Counted from the stretch's first letter, positions 29,273 through 39,887 are shown. The stretch: 64,000 nucleotides of DNA from Trichomonas vaginalis G3 (GCF_026262505.1 NC_067207.1:5526252-5590251); one strand, 5' to 3'. Program-made: numbers and translations. Notes: generated by a model not told the origin, from the letters alone.

Positions 29273-32092
29273 ATGTCCACGCGTCCTTTAGAGCAATCAG
29301 CTCTTTCTTTAGAGTGGGTTCTTGGCGCGAATACGTCAATCATCAATGGTGTTATTGATTTAACAGATGATACTCGCAAATGCTTTTTCTATCCAACAGC
29401 ACATACAGGAATTATATTAAATACGGAAAATAATACTCAGACACTTTTATCAGGCCATCGCCATACTATCACTGCAGTTGCTGCAACAGTTGATAAAGCA
29501 TTTATTGCTACAGGTGACACTGGCGATCAATCTGCTTTAATTGTTTGGGATTCTCGCACAGCAGTTCCTGTTTTTACAAAGTTTAACCCACATCCACAAG
29601 GTCTTTGCGCTTGTGCATTCTCACAAAAAGGAAACTACATTGCAACTTTAAGTTCTAATGAAACTCCGCAGCATCTTGCAATCTGGAATTGTACAACCGT
29701 CTCTGATGATCCTGAGCCAGTAGCTCTTATAGAAATTCCTTTCCCTGATCAAATGAAGTGCATTCAGTTTAATCCACGCGATGAAACACAAATTGTTACA
29801 AATGGTGCACAAACAATTATCTTTTGGCAGTGGAATCCCGCAACTACAGAAATTTCATACTACGCTCCTGCAGTTTCTTCACGCGAATTAAAGAAACCTA
29901 TTGGCAACCTCATTTACTCAAGATATCTTTCAGAAAACGACGATGTCATTTTATCTACATCAGAAGGATCCGTTGTCCATATGGTTCGTGATCCTTTTGC
30001 TTTACATCAAGGATTAGATGCAGAACACAAGCCAGTCAAAGTAATTGGCCTTCACAAATCAGCAGTTACTACACTCGAAATTCATAATAACTACATTGTT
30101 ACAGGTGGTGCCGATGGAATTGTCAAATTCTACGATTTCCAATTCAGATTAATCGCATGGTTCGAAGAAATCAAGAATGGTCCGATCACATCTATCTCAT
30201 TTGCTAATACTTCTATGCCAAACGACCGAGAAAAATTCTCATGCCAACCATTCATCGTCGCTACAGCTACAGCCGCAGTTCTTCGACTTACAGATCAAGT
30301 CTGCTTCGATGTAACAGGCGCCCATCAACCAGAGATCCTTCTCCGAAACCATACAGGCAATGTAAAGGCAATTGCCGTAAATCCGAACGATGGACGTGTA
30401 GTTACAGGCTCCGACAAAGGCGAATTGATTCAGTGGGACATAGTCAATCATTTGGCCGTAAACAGAGTCGTAATGGACAAATTACAAGTATCAGCATTAA
30501 GATACGATCCATGTGAAGACTTTTTAGCTGTTGGCTTCACTAACGGCAGCATCTCTGTTGTTACAACAGAAAACTTCGATGAAGTCTATCAGCAGAGAAT
30601 TGCAAAAGGCGTTTCCATCACAGATATCCAATACAGCGCCGATTCTTCATTCCTTGCATGTACATTGAGTGACAACACGCTTGCCTTGTTCCGTTCTCTC
30701 GACAAACTCTCTCCAACAACTCCTATGATCAGCCAAGGTGCCGATGACGACAAAGTACAGATGACAACTATCCAACAAGACATGAAGAAGTGGGAATACG
30801 TTGGTCGCCATCGCAGCCATTGGGAGCCAATTACAGGACTTGCTTTCATCGGCCAAGGCACTCAGGAATCTCCTTTCAGACTATTTACAATTGGAAAAGA
30901 CAGAAGAGTTGTCGAATACGATTACGCGACATCTGCTTATTTGGATGGTGTCAAACTTAAAATGGAAACAAAAGTAGAAATGACGGCCAAACCAACGACA
31001 TTTGCATGGACATTGAAAGACAACAGACCATTCTTTGTTGTTGCGAATACAGAAGGAAAACTTAGATTATGGAATGGCATGACAATGATTTGTCGCAGTA
31101 CAACATTGGCTCCTTCTTTCGGAGGAGACATTGTTCACATGCAATTCGTTGAAACAGGAAGACCAGCAATTGTTTACGCGACAGATTCATGTATATTAGG
31201 TTTAGTTCTTTATCCTTTGACAGGAAATCCAAACGAGTCAATGGGATTAATCGCACATCCAACACAGATATCAAGATTAGTCATGTCTCGTGATGAATCT
31301 CGTGTTTTAGTTACAAGTGGTGTTGATAATTACATTGGTATTTTCACTTGCCATCCAGAACATTTAGAAGCATCTGCACTTTTGGCATCGAGAGAAGGAG
31401 ATCCATTCATTGCGATGTTGGAAGGAGGTCAAGATGGCCAATTATACCAGGAAATCGTTGACTACTTCTACTCAAGTATGCTCAGAGTTCAAGGAAAACT
31501 CACTGATAAACCACACGAAATTCCTCAAGTTGTTCCTATCAGTGAAGTTGTTCCTCTTCTTTGCGCTTTAGGTTTCTATCCAACACAGTACGAAGCTGAA
31601 CTCATTAAGAACGAGATATATTATTCAAAGTACTTGGAGACGAACAAAGAAACAGAGTTTGTCGACTTCCAAACTTTCTTGAGATTGTTCTTGAATCACA
31701 GACCTGTTGTTCCTCCTTCTTTGGATGATATTGAACACGCCTTCAAAGTTCTCGGTGCTGATGAACAAGGTTTGTTATCTGTTAAAGACTTGTTCAACAT
31801 ATTACAGTCAAGTGGTGAGACAATGCCAATCGCTGACATAGAGAAATGCATACAGACTTTAGTTGGCGATGAGTTGCCGTCACATTTGAACGCATACGAG
31901 TTCGTAGAAAATGTTTTAGGTTTGATTTCTGGTGAAGAAGAAGATTACAATGAAATAGCAACAGGAACTGACTCCGCAAACGCAACAATGTCTGCAACAT
32001 CAATAGGTAATGGTCAGCCTCCTTCTGCTAATAGTAATGCACCAAGAGCTACTTTCGCTAATATTGAAACTGGTACTTCAAAGCCAATGTAA
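29273..32092 (+). CDS. CFAP251 (WDR66)-like axonemal WD40/EF-hand protein
   Basis: 939 residues from the ATG at 29273 (MSTRPLEQSALSLEW); the frame is open ten codons earlier without ATG. Residues about 15-690 form two WD40 propellers: repeat ends include ALIVWDSR, LAIWNCT, IIFWQWN, IVKFYDFQ, LIQWDIV and LRLWNG. Residues about 740-890 are EF-hand-like (KTEFVDFQTFLRLFLNH, ADEQGLLSVKDLFNIL). WD40 repeats followed by EF-hands, with the opening ALSLEWVLG, are typical of CFAP251, part of the calmodulin- and spoke-associated complex at the base of radial spoke 3. This suits a multi-flagellate cell. The C-terminus is polar and disordered. The stop overlaps TAAA. Confidence 0.88.
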   Translation: MSTRPLEQSALSLEWVLGANTSIINGVIDLTDDTRKCFFYPTAHTGIILNTENNTQTLLSGHRHTITAVAATVDKAFIATGDTGDQSALIVWDSRTAVPVFTKFNPHPQGLCACAFSQKGNYIATLSSNETPQHLAIWNCTTVSDDPEPVALIEIPFPDQMKCIQFNPRDETQIVTNGAQTIIFWQWNPATTEISYYAPAVSSRELKKPIGNLIYSRYLSENDDVILSTSEGSVVHMVRDPFALHQGLDAEHKPVKVIGLHKSAVTTLEIHNNYIVTGGADGIVKFYDFQFRLIAWFEEIKNGPITSISFANTSMPNDREKFSCQPFIVATATAAVLRLTDQVCFDVTGAHQPEILLRNHTGNVKAIAVNPNDGRVVTGSDKGELIQWDIVNHLAVNRVVMDKLQVSALRYDPCEDFLAVGFTNGSISVVTTENFDEVYQQRIAKGVSITDIQYSADSSFLACTLSDNTLALFRSLDKLSPTTPMISQGADDDKVQMTTIQQDMKKWEYVGRHRSHWEPITGLAFIGQGTQESPFRLFTIGKDRRVVEYDYATSAYLDGVKLKMETKVEMTAKPTTFAWTLKDNRPFFVVANTEGKLRLWNGMTMICRSTTLAPSFGGDIVHMQFVETGRPAIVYATDSCILGLVLYPLTGNPNESMGLIAHPTQISRLVMSRDESRVLVTSGVDNYIGIFTCHPEHLEASALLASREGDPFIAMLEGGQDGQLYQEIVDYFYSSMLRVQGKLTDKPHEIPQVVPISEVVPLLCALGFYPTQYEAELIKNEIYYSKYLETNKETEFVDFQTFLRLFLNHRPVVPPSLDDIEHAFKVLGADEQGLLSVKDLFNILQSSGETMPIADIEKCIQTLVGDELPSHLNAYEFVENVLGLISGEEEDYNEIATGTDSANATMSATSIGNGQPPSANSNAPRATFANIETGTSKPM

Positions 32093-32454
32093 ATTTTTTT
32101 TATTATTATTATCTAAAATAAATAAAATATTTTTTTTGAAAAATTGTATTAATCCTCTCATATTTTATTTGGGTCTAGCATGCCTAACTTCAAAAGTATG
32201 AGAAACAAGAAAATACCCTTAATATGTCAGCAAATTCGTAAGAATATATGTATCAATCAATGAGCTATGAAAATAATTTTATGCATGTATTAAAACGAAC
32301 GTATGCAGTTAGTATAAAAAATACGCATAATATAGCAATATTTATATGTTCAGAACTTGGTACATTAAAGGTTGTTGTAAAAACGATGTTTAGTATACAG
32401 ATCAGAGAAAGAAATTGTGAGAGGTTTCCAAAAATGTCACTTTTCATTTAAAAA
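32093..32454. other. AT-rich spacer
   Basis: Nothing definable beyond the 3' end of the CFAP251-like gene and the Inr at 32436. Confidence 0.45.
32436..32444 (+). promoter_or_regulatory. Inr GTCACTTTT before the membrane-protein gene
   Basis: TCACTTTTCATTTA is close to the long form of the Trichomonas Inr (TCAYTWYTCATTA) and ends only a few bases before the ATG at 32455. Confidence 0.7.
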
Positions 32455-33453
32455 ATGATAATTTTGGCTTTTCTCTTTGTTGAATCTCTCCAAAATGGAA
32501 ATGCAACTGAAAATAGCAATGTTCAGGCTTTACAACCATTAACAAAAGAAGGAAAACCAATTGTTATTGTATCAAATACAACAAATTCTACTCAAAACCT
32601 AAATCATACTTCGGAATCTCTTGTTCCAGAAAATAAAAAGCAAGAAGAACAACAGAAAGTTGAAGAAAAAAATGAAACACAAAAAATAGAAACTCAAATT
32701 AAAGAAAATACTGATAAAAAAGCTGATTCACCAAATCAACTAAATGAAACTACAAATAAAACCAAAGATAATAACGCCGAAATTGTAAAACAACCAAATA
32801 CAACAATATCATCTGAAAATTCGACCACTGATCAGGTAAAAACGCAAAACTCGACTCAAATAAGCAAAGAAAATACAGAAATTAATCAAAATGAGAAGCA
32901 AAAAGAGCCAGAACAAGATAATAAAAACAAAATCGAGGAAACGCAAAATCCAAAGCCAGAAAAAGAAGAAAATACTACAAAGGTCGAAGATATACCACAA
33001 AATGATGAAAAACCGGATAAAAAAGCCGAATCCCAAATATCTACAAATAAGAACGAAATAGCTGTTATTGAAAGCAAGGAAGAAGTAAAGGAAGTGGAAG
33101 AAAAGCATCCTGAACCAGCTAAAACTAAAATTATTGGTCAGAAAGTCGTAATTAAAAAAGATGGTGTTGAAAAGATAGAAAAAGCAGAAAAAGAGCATAA
33201 AAACGAAATCAAAAATGAGAACAAGCGTGTTCCAATTGTAGAAGTCAAGAATGCAGGCATGAATCCAGCATATAAAGTTATAATTTGCGGCATAATACTA
33301 GCAATCATTGGAACAGCTGGATATGTCGCATTCAAGACGATTTCGCAGTCTCCAAGACAGGCAACGCTTGAAGAAAGTGTTCCTTTCAAGTTTTCAATGA
33401 ATCAGGAAAATGATCACAATGATCTCTCAAAGCACGGCTTTAGCCCACTTTAA
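32455..33453 (+). CDS. single-pass type I surface protein, N-glycan-rich stalk
   Basis: 332 residues. A short hydrophobic N-terminus (IILAFLFVESL) fits a signal peptide. Residues 20-260 are low-complexity Asn/Lys/Glu/Thr with over ten N-glycosylation sequons (NAT, NTT, NST, NHT, NET, NKT), no cysteine and no folded domain. A single membrane helix (VIICGIILAIIGTAGYVAF, residues about 277-295) is followed by a 37-residue cytosolic tail. The layout is that of a stalk-like, heavily glycosylated surface or endomembrane protein. No adhesin domain is visible, and the function is unknown. Its start is set by the close Inr. The stop overlaps TAAA. Confidence 0.85.
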   Translation: MIILAFLFVESLQNGNATENSNVQALQPLTKEGKPIVIVSNTTNSTQNLNHTSESLVPENKKQEEQQKVEEKNETQKIETQIKENTDKKADSPNQLNETTNKTKDNNAEIVKQPNTTISSENSTTDQVKTQNSTQISKENTEINQNEKQKEPEQDNKNKIEETQNPKPEKEENTTKVEDIPQNDEKPDKKAESQISTNKNEIAVIESKEEVKEVEEKHPEPAKTKIIGQKVVIKKDGVEKIEKAEKEHKNEIKNENKRVPIVEVKNAGMNPAYKVIICGIILAIIGTAGYVAFKTISQSPRQATLEESVPFKFSMNQENDHNDLSKHGFSPL

Positions 33454-33649
33454 AATTATTTATATAAATTATTTATTGTTAAATAACTACAATATTAAAA
33501 CGCATTTTTTTATTTTATTAATTATTGAGAGACAATAGCGAAAAACATGAAAACACATTTAGTTCCTTACTGCAGAGTTCACATATATAAAAACAGCTTT
33601 GAATTATATCAAAGAGAAAATTATTTTTAAACTGAATATTTAATATAAT

Positions 33650-35421
33650 TCATGAGCATCTCAGATATAAAACAACATTTTCTCCTGCAACTGAGAGGAC
33701 GGTATTTCCATCTTTATCCTTTGCTTTTTTATTAGCTCCAACAGAGATAAGATATTTAACAACTTCAAGTTTATCATTTTTTGATGCCCAAATGAGTGAA
33801 GTTCTTCCATCTTTATCCTTTGCTTCTTTTTTAGCTCCAACTGAGATAAGATATTTAACAACATCAAGACAACCATTTTTTGATGCACAAATGAGTGGAG
33901 TCTGTCCATTTTTATCCTTTGCTTCTTTATTAGCTCCAACTGAGATAAGATATTTTACAACTTCAAGACACTTGTAACCTGTTACTGCATGAAAGAGTGG
34001 AGTCTCTCCATCTTTATCCTTTGCTTCTTTATTAGCTCCAACAGAGATAAGATATTTAACAATTTCAAAATCACAATAATATGATGCTACAATGAGTGGG
34101 GTCCGTTCATCTTTATCCTTTTCTTCTTTATTAGCTCCAGCAGAAATAAGTAATTTAAAAATTTCTCGATAACCCCTTTCTAATGTCCAGTTAAGTATAG
34201 TAATTCCGGATTTCAATTTTGTGTTTGTATCAACTCCAACAGAGATAAGATATTTAGCAACTTCAATATGACGATTTTCTAATGCATAAATGAGTGAGGT
34301 AGATCCATAATTAGTTTTTGCGTTTTTATCAGCTCCAACAGAGATAAGATATTTAACTACTTCAAGATGACCTCCATGTGATGCACGAATAAGTGGAGTA
34401 TATCCATATTTATCCTTTGCTTCTTTATCAGCTCCAATAGAGATAAGATATTGAACAACTTCATGATGACCCTTAGATGATGCACAAATGAGTGGAGTCG
34501 ATCCATCAGCATTTCTCACAAGTTTATCGGCTCCAACAGATATAAGATATTGAACAACTCCAAGATGACCATTTTCAGATGCATGTAATAGAGGAGTAGA
34601 TTCATTTTTATCCATCACATCTTTATCAGCGCTTTCAGAGATAAGATATTTAGCAACTTCAAGATGGCCTCCTCTTGATGCATAAATGAGTGGAGTCCAT
34701 CCTTGTTCATTCTTTACTTCTTTATCGCAACCACACTCAATCAGATATTTAACAAGTCTGAGATTTCCTTTCAGGCATGCTACATGGAGTACATTCTTTT
34801 TATCAAAAAAGGTGATTCTCCTGCAGCAATCTTTGTCCAAAGTCCTTCATCGCATGATTTAGATATCATTTTTCGATTTTCTTGGCATGAAAGCTCGTCA
34901 AAAAATTTGTAGACTGTTTCAAAATCATTACAATTTTTTAGCTCTGAAATTTTCGCTAGAATTTCATTATCATTAGTTCTTTCTGCATTAATCAGATTGA
35001 CTTTTGTTACTTTTTTGCTTTTTGGTGGTTGATTTTGAATTGTTTTTAATTCAGTTTGAAGTTTTTGGTTTTTCGCAGTACAAACTGGTATTTCATTTTG
35101 TTTATGTATTAAAAAATCAATAACACCATCAAGGATTCTTAGTTTCATGTATTTCTTGATTGTTTTAAAAATTGAAATCACATCTTCGAAATTTTGTATA
35201 GAGACATTCGCCTTTCTAGTGCATTTGTATAATTTGTTTGGTTTGATTGTAGGATATGATTGTTTTAGAAGTTTAACGAAGTCATTGGTTGCCAATTGTG
35301 ACAAATCCATGATTTTTTTGATATCTTGCGTTTCAAACACACTAAATATCTTATTTTCTTCAATATAATCTTTGATATGATTAGCAATATATTCATAATT
35401 CTGAATAAGGCCGTGACTCAT
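33650..35421 (-). pseudogene. ankyrin repeat gene with one homopolymer frameshift
   Basis: From the ATG at 35421 (MSHGLIQNYEYIANH) the N-terminal 210 residues match the helical and coiled-coil region of the ankyrin gene at 10.9-12.1 kb (KLYKCTRKANVSIQNFEDVI; ...KSCDEGLWTKIA). The ankyrin part (about twelve repeats such as AKDKDGRTSLIWASKN) lies one base out of frame. The shift falls at an A6 run (plus strand 34805-34810): up to it the frame follows the family, and just after it the repeat opening NVLHVACLKGN resumes in the new frame. Either a recent pseudogene or a one-base run-length error; otherwise the gene would be intact. One repeat (TKLKSGITILNWTL) is divergent. Confidence 0.85.
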
Positions 35422-35589
35422 CAATTTATCTGTTTAAACTTTACAAATCAGATTTCTTCTAAAATTTAGGAATAATTTGGGAATAATATAGTGATTTGGA
35501 AAAATATAATGTTTCGCAGCTCCCAAAATTTCTAGAGAAAAATGCCAACAAAATTACAATTTGTCTCGCAATTTTTGAAAAAGTCAGCA

Positions 35590-35794
35590 CGAAAAATTTG
35601 ATTCTTCTGAAGTGAAAAAAGAATCTAAATTTTTTTTTCTAACGGAGAAGAAACTTGTTTATGATCCCACGGCTGATTTGGCTAATAGTATTAAGAAAAG
35701 TATTGATGCAGTAAAAATGGTACTTACTAAATATTCAAGGATAAACTTTAAAGTAAACTGTTCAGTTTTCTTAAAAATTAGAAAATTCTACTAA
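35590..35794 (+). other. short coding-like fragment, unknown
   Basis: About 65 open codons without ATG, reading SQHEKFDSSEVKKESK..., then KLVYDPTADLANSIKKSIDA, with amphipathic helix character and a polar composition unlike random AT-rich DNA. Probably the remnant of a helical gene or a missed small exon. I recognise no family. The remaining 35425-35925 spacer shows nothing else. Confidence 0.3.
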
Positions 35795-35925
35795 ATTGAA
35801 TGCAACTTATCTATATGATTTAAAACGTATTCCATGTAATGTTTGAAATAATATAGATATACCTTAAAAATATATATTATAATTTCTCAAATACAAAATT
35901 TTATTAAAACAATAATGAACAAAGT

Positions 35926-37746
35926 TTAAAAGCCCATTGATGAAGAAAGCTGGACCTTTTCAATGATAAATTTCTGATCTGGGAAAACAATATTAAGCAA
36001 ATCTGAAACAATATCGTCGATTTCAGCCAGTGCTTCCACTTTTTGTTCTTCATCATCGCCACATCTTTCAGCTACATCAAGTAGCTCTCCAACTCTTTGG
36101 AATTTGAAGACATAGGCAGGAATTCCTCCGAGCATTGGGATGTCGATTTTAATTGGAAGATTTCCAGTAGTATTAACTACAATAGCACGCGACAAGAAAG
36201 AATACTCATCAATAATGTCATATGTTGTTATAACCTGTGAAATACTTAAAATGTTTGGTCCATTTGATGTGAATGGAATGCACAACGGGGAGAAACGCTT
36301 TTGATCACCAATAGTAGTTATATATTGGTTAGATGCCAATGCAAGCAAGACAATCTCTGAAAGGAAAGTTGCATTTGTTTCTTCTGAGAAGATGAATGTA
36401 ACATCAGATGCTTCAAGATTATCCATAACATAAACCAGCTTCTTAATACCAAATGCATCAGTAAGTAATTGAGGTACAGACCAGATGCTTTCAGCCAGGA
36501 ATTGATTATCATTTGATGAAAATGATTCTGACATTCCTTCAAGGATATCTGTAATCTTTTTCTTCAATTCTTTTCTGAATTCAGGATCAAGGCAAGTATC
36601 GTTTAAAAAGAGTTTTTCTGGATGCAAATTAGGTAATTTTGTTAAATATTCTGAAACTTCTGAAGCCGATCTTGCATAAATAGGAAATTCTGCTGCAATT
36701 GCATTGCAAGCTTTAGAAACCAGTGAATGATACATATTAGTTGCATCTGGTTTTTCATCAATAATCTTTCTTGCGTCAATTGGAAGAAAGAGATTATCTT
36801 TCCATTCGTTTGCAATTCCAAGAGTTTTTGCAGCTTCAACGCAAGCAAGGTACAGCATTGTTGTCCTTCCGGATTTGTTAGGACCATAAATGAAAAGATT
36901 AAATGTATGATAAATATACTTAGAAAGAACTCTTGTATTTGCTGACATTCCTTTCATTTTGATATGATCAATAATATCAGGTAAGAACTGAATAAATCTT
37001 GTATCAACACCAAATTCTTCGAATGCAAGTCTTTCTACGCCTCTAACCCAGTAGTTTGCGTGTTCATTTTCTCTATTAAATATGTTTTGTATTTCATCTT
37101 TTTCTTTTTGAGGGAATGCATTGAAAATTGATTGATAATCAACTCCTAGTGTATTCCATTGTGAAAGAGTAGACATCATAGAGTTTGAGCCTGATGAAAC
37201 ATCATCAATGGTAACTCTACTAAGCTTGGTTGGTGAGTATGTGTATTTTTTCAGTGCTTGCTCAAGATTAATTTCTGATGCTTTCTTAATAATGGATTTC
37301 TTTTTGGTTGCCTCGACTTTTTCTTGCTTTTTATTTGCAGGATTCGTAGGATCTGATGTAAAATCGAATTTAATAGCACCTTCCATTATATTTTCCGGTT
37401 CTTCATTTTCTTTTTCATCCTCGACGACGGTAAACATTTTAGATGCACCTCTGTATTTCTTGATGTTCTTAAGATTATCCTGAGGAATAGATTGGTGTAC
37501 TAATGAATTTTCATCAACAATTTCTAACTCTAATGTAGCTCCAGCGTGGACTCTTGAGATTTCTTTTACTAATCTTCCGTGCTTTGTCCAGATTTTTCCA
37601 ATAGCTTCGTTATCTTTTAGAAATCCTTTGCAAGAATTTTGAAATTCTTTATTATTCTTGCATAGGAAAACTCTCTTTGGTTTGTCATTGCTCCCTTTAC
37701 GTAAAACATATACGTAATTAAGTGGAGCAGTCTTAGTTGCCTTCAT
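35926..37746 (-). CDS. doublecortin-like domain plus degenerate P-loop ATPase-like protein
   Basis: 606 residues. Residues about 10-78 follow the doublecortin pattern: YVYVLRKGSNDKPKRVFLC, then IGKIWTKHGRLVKEISRVHAGATLELEI. DCX domains bind tubulin. After a Lys/Glu-rich linker, residues 283-298 (FIYGPNKSGRTTMLYL) look like a Walker A loop with Arg in place of the usual Lys, and LVYVMDN (437-443, D442) looks like a Walker B strand. A nucleotide-binding domain of the STAND/AAA type is therefore possible, perhaps non-hydrolysing. The divergent ankyrin locus starts only 39 bp away. The stop overlaps TAAA. Confidence 0.65.
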   Translation of the reverse strand: MKATKTAPLNYVYVLRKGSNDKPKRVFLCKNNKEFQNSCKGFLKDNEAIGKIWTKHGRLVKEISRVHAGATLELEIVDENSLVHQSIPQDNLKNIKKYRGASKMFTVVEDEKENEEPENIMEGAIKFDFTSDPTNPANKKQEKVEATKKKSIIKKASEINLEQALKKYTYSPTKLSRVTIDDVSSGSNSMMSTLSQWNTLGVDYQSIFNAFPQKEKDEIQNIFNRENEHANYWVRGVERLAFEEFGVDTRFIQFLPDIIDHIKMKGMSANTRVLSKYIYHTFNLFIYGPNKSGRTTMLYLACVEAAKTLGIANEWKDNLFLPIDARKIIDEKPDATNMYHSLVSKACNAIAAEFPIYARSASEVSEYLTKLPNLHPEKLFLNDTCLDPEFRKELKKKITDILEGMSESFSSNDNQFLAESIWSVPQLLTDAFGIKKLVYVMDNLEASDVTFIFSEETNATFLSEIVLLALASNQYITTIGDQKRFSPLCIPFTSNGPNILSISQVITTYDIIDEYSFLSRAIVVNTTGNLPIKIDIPMLGGIPAYVFKFQRVGELLDVAERCGDDEEQKVEALAEIDDIVSDLLNIVFPDQKFIIEKVQLSSSMGF

Positions 37747-37785
37747 CCAGTAATTTCTAAACGTACATCTTGGAAAAATTTCTCA

Positions 37786-38870
37786 ATGTCAAATGAATAC
37801 GTGAGATAGATGCTATAACACCTGAGCTCATTGAGTATAACAACATAGAACAACTTATTTTCTCCTTAAATATAGAAAATATTAATGAAACTATTCCAAA
37901 ACTCCTTAAATCAAACGTTTCAGTTAATTATATTGCAGAAGTAATCAATTTAGCTGCAACTATAACAAGATTTCATTTTCCTTTATATAAAAGGCTTTTC
38001 CAGAGCCTTGGAAGCAAAGTTCCTCCATTTCCTCAGAGTTTATTTATCACTTATTTATCAGTTTCGAAGGTTCTTCCAAAAATGAAAGTCTTGGGAACGA
38101 ACATTGGAGGTTTAACGCTTAAGGAAATGGAAGAAGTTTTCGAAGATGATTCTTTCGAAAAATTAGTTCAGAATGATAAGATTGAATCATTTATGAGACA
38201 AGTTCCTGGAACAGAATGTCCTAGTTTAGAATTTAAACTTGATAAGAGTAAGATTTCCCCTGCAAATTTGGCAGCTTATTGTGGAAGCCTTAATATCTTC
38301 AAATTCTTATGCATTAATGGGGTTGAATTCGATTCAGAAACAGCCAAATATTGTGTTAAAGGTGGAAATAGAGAGATAATCGAATTAGCTTATCAAAGAG
38401 GATTATCTTTTAATAATACTTTGACTGAAGCAATTATGCATCACCACTATCAAATTGCTAATTGGATATTAGATAACTTTGAAAACGCACCATTTACCAT
38501 GGAAGATGCAATTATATCATGCAGTTCTGTAGCAATGAGTAGTGTATTAAAGTCAGGCAAGTTTTCTTTTAGCAATAAAGCTGTTTTTCGCTCTATTCAA
38601 TTTGAAATCATGCCACTTCTAATGATGATTTTAGAAGAAAAAGATTTTGATATCGAAATGAAAAGTCCAGCAGGTTTCACACCAGCAATTCAAGCAATTT
38701 ATGCAAACTGTCCAATTGCACTTGAATTGCTTCTTAAACGAAATCCATCTCTTGAATCCAAAATATTTACTCTCGATTCCATAATAAAGTCCCAAGAAGT
38801 TCAAGATCTTATTCAAGGATATTTGGAAACCCATAAAAAGACAACTAAGAAAAGGTCAAGAAGAGCTTAA
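37786..38870 (+). pseudogene. DUF3447/ankyrin-type gene with a 5' frameshift
   Basis: A 262-residue frame begins at ATG 38082, but coding in the same frame runs back to about 37795: ITPELIEYNNIEQLIFSLNI ... RLFQSLGSKVPPFPQSL matches the first 100 residues of the DUF3447 family. No ATG lies in that frame there. The ATG with a family-like opening (37786, MSNEYV) is one frame away and soon meets a stop, so one indel near 37800-37810 separates start and body. Ankyrin-like helices (NLAAYCGSLNIFKFLCINGV, AKYCVKGGNREIIELAYQRG) and a basic tail KKTTKKRSRR follow. Translation from 38082 would give an N-truncated protein. Confidence 0.7.
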
Positions 38871-39077
38871 CATGAAAAAAATTTTATCTAGAATAAAATG
38901 TTTGTTATAAATTTATAAATTATAGCTTAAATTACTTCTACTCTTTGTACTTATTTCATTTTTGAGTTGAGGTACTTGTTATTTCTTTGAAATTTTAAAA
39001 TAATTCAAAATTGATTTAGAGAAAAGGAAAGGATAAGTAAAGATATAGATGTATGTATTTATATAATTGTTGCATGT

Positions 39078-39701
39078 TTATTGAATGGAAAGATTAATCC
39101 TTTGCTCTCTTGGATAGCTGAATAATCTTTTCAGTTTTGTAATCTTTGATTCTTCGAACTTGACACCTAAGTCATTGAGTATCTTTTGGATTTCCGCCTT
39201 TGCTTCCAATGGTTTTGTCGATTCGACCTCGAATTCATAGAATTTGTCGCCATTAGGATATGTGCACTCATCAGCTTCCACAGTGAATGAACCTATTGGA
39301 ACAACACGGCGAATTGATAAGAAATTGCCACTGAGATAATATTCTGAGTCTTTTGTTGGTTCGACTGCATCAGCAATGCACTTTGGAATATATTTATAAA
39401 GATTCTTTGTATCGGAGAGGATTAAATTTGCATTCTCGTCCGAGATAGCTTCTTCGATTTCACTATGTGTCGAAACACCATCAACAATAGATCCAGGACC
39501 TTTTGATGTGAATACCCAGCGAACTGGAAGTTCAGCTGATTTGATTCTTCTTAACCTCATAGACCTCTTCAAATTTGTATCATAAGTATTAAAGAAAATA
39601 TTCATCTGATGAAGTACTCCTGTGATATTGAGTGCATAGTTTTGAATAAACTTCTTGTATCCAGCTTCATCAGTTGAAATCTTCACCTCAATTTCAGTCA
39701 T
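39078..39701 (-). CDS. CYTH-domain (triphosphate tunnel) phosphohydrolase
   Basis: 207 residues from the ATG at 39701, which opens MTEIEVKIS. EIEVK (residues 3-7) is the ExExK signature of CYTH/triphosphate tunnel enzymes, which hydrolyse triphosphorylated substrates such as thiamine triphosphate, tripolyphosphate or RNA 5' ends with a metal ion. Inner-barrel charged strands follow in order: SMRLRRIK, VRWVFTSKGP, LSIRRVVPIGSFTVEADE and KFYEFEVES. I cannot choose the substrate. The start is fixed by the family motif and by AAAAGTGAC directly upstream; the open frame extends seven codons further but only with a GTG. The gene is preceded by a 145-bp inverted repeat arm. The stop overlaps TAAA. 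Confidence 0.9.
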   Translation of the reverse strand: MTEIEVKISTDEAGYKKFIQNYALNITGVLHQMNIFFNTYDTNLKRSMRLRRIKSAELPVRWVFTSKGPGSIVDGVSTHSEIEEAISDENANLILSDTKNLYKYIPKCIADAVEPTKDSEYYLSGNFLSIRRVVPIGSFTVEADECTYPNGDKFYEFEVESTKPLEAKAEIQKILNDLGVKFEESKITKLKRLFSYPREQRINLSIQ

Positions 39702-39717
39702 TTTTGTCACATTTGAA

Positions 39718-39726
39718 GTCACTTTT
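39718..39726 (-). promoter_or_regulatory. AAAAGTGAC start-proximal motif (CYTH gene)
   Basis: On the coding strand AAAAGTGACTTCAAATGTGAC leads directly into the ATG at 39701; a second, weaker copy (ATGTGACAAAA) overlaps. It makes the internal ATG the natural start. Confidence 0.55.
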
Positions 39727-39742
39727 AATTGAAGATATTAGG

Positions 39743-39887
39743 GTTTTAGAAAATCAACTTTTTAATTATTAACAGTAGGTATTAATCCGAATAAACTATA
39801 ATTTAGAATATGACACTTTTTTGGAATTGGAATAACTGAGTTTATCCATATTGCCGATATAGGGTCGAAAAGTGACAATAATGGAAT
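39743..39887 (+). repeat. 145-bp perfect inverted repeat, left arm
   Basis: Begins GTTTTAGAAAATC and ends GTGACAATAATGGAAT. By eye it is identical in reverse complement to 42537-42681. It contains AAAAGTGACAATAATG pointing inward and TATGACACTTTTTTGG. Its outer edge is 41 bp from the CYTH start codon. Weak similarity continues inward for another 50 bp. Confidence 0.9.

Noticed and set aside
30241-30516. Arg/Ser-rich plus frame inside the CFAP251-like gene
   Set aside because: It overlaps a well supported WD40 frame and has no independent support.
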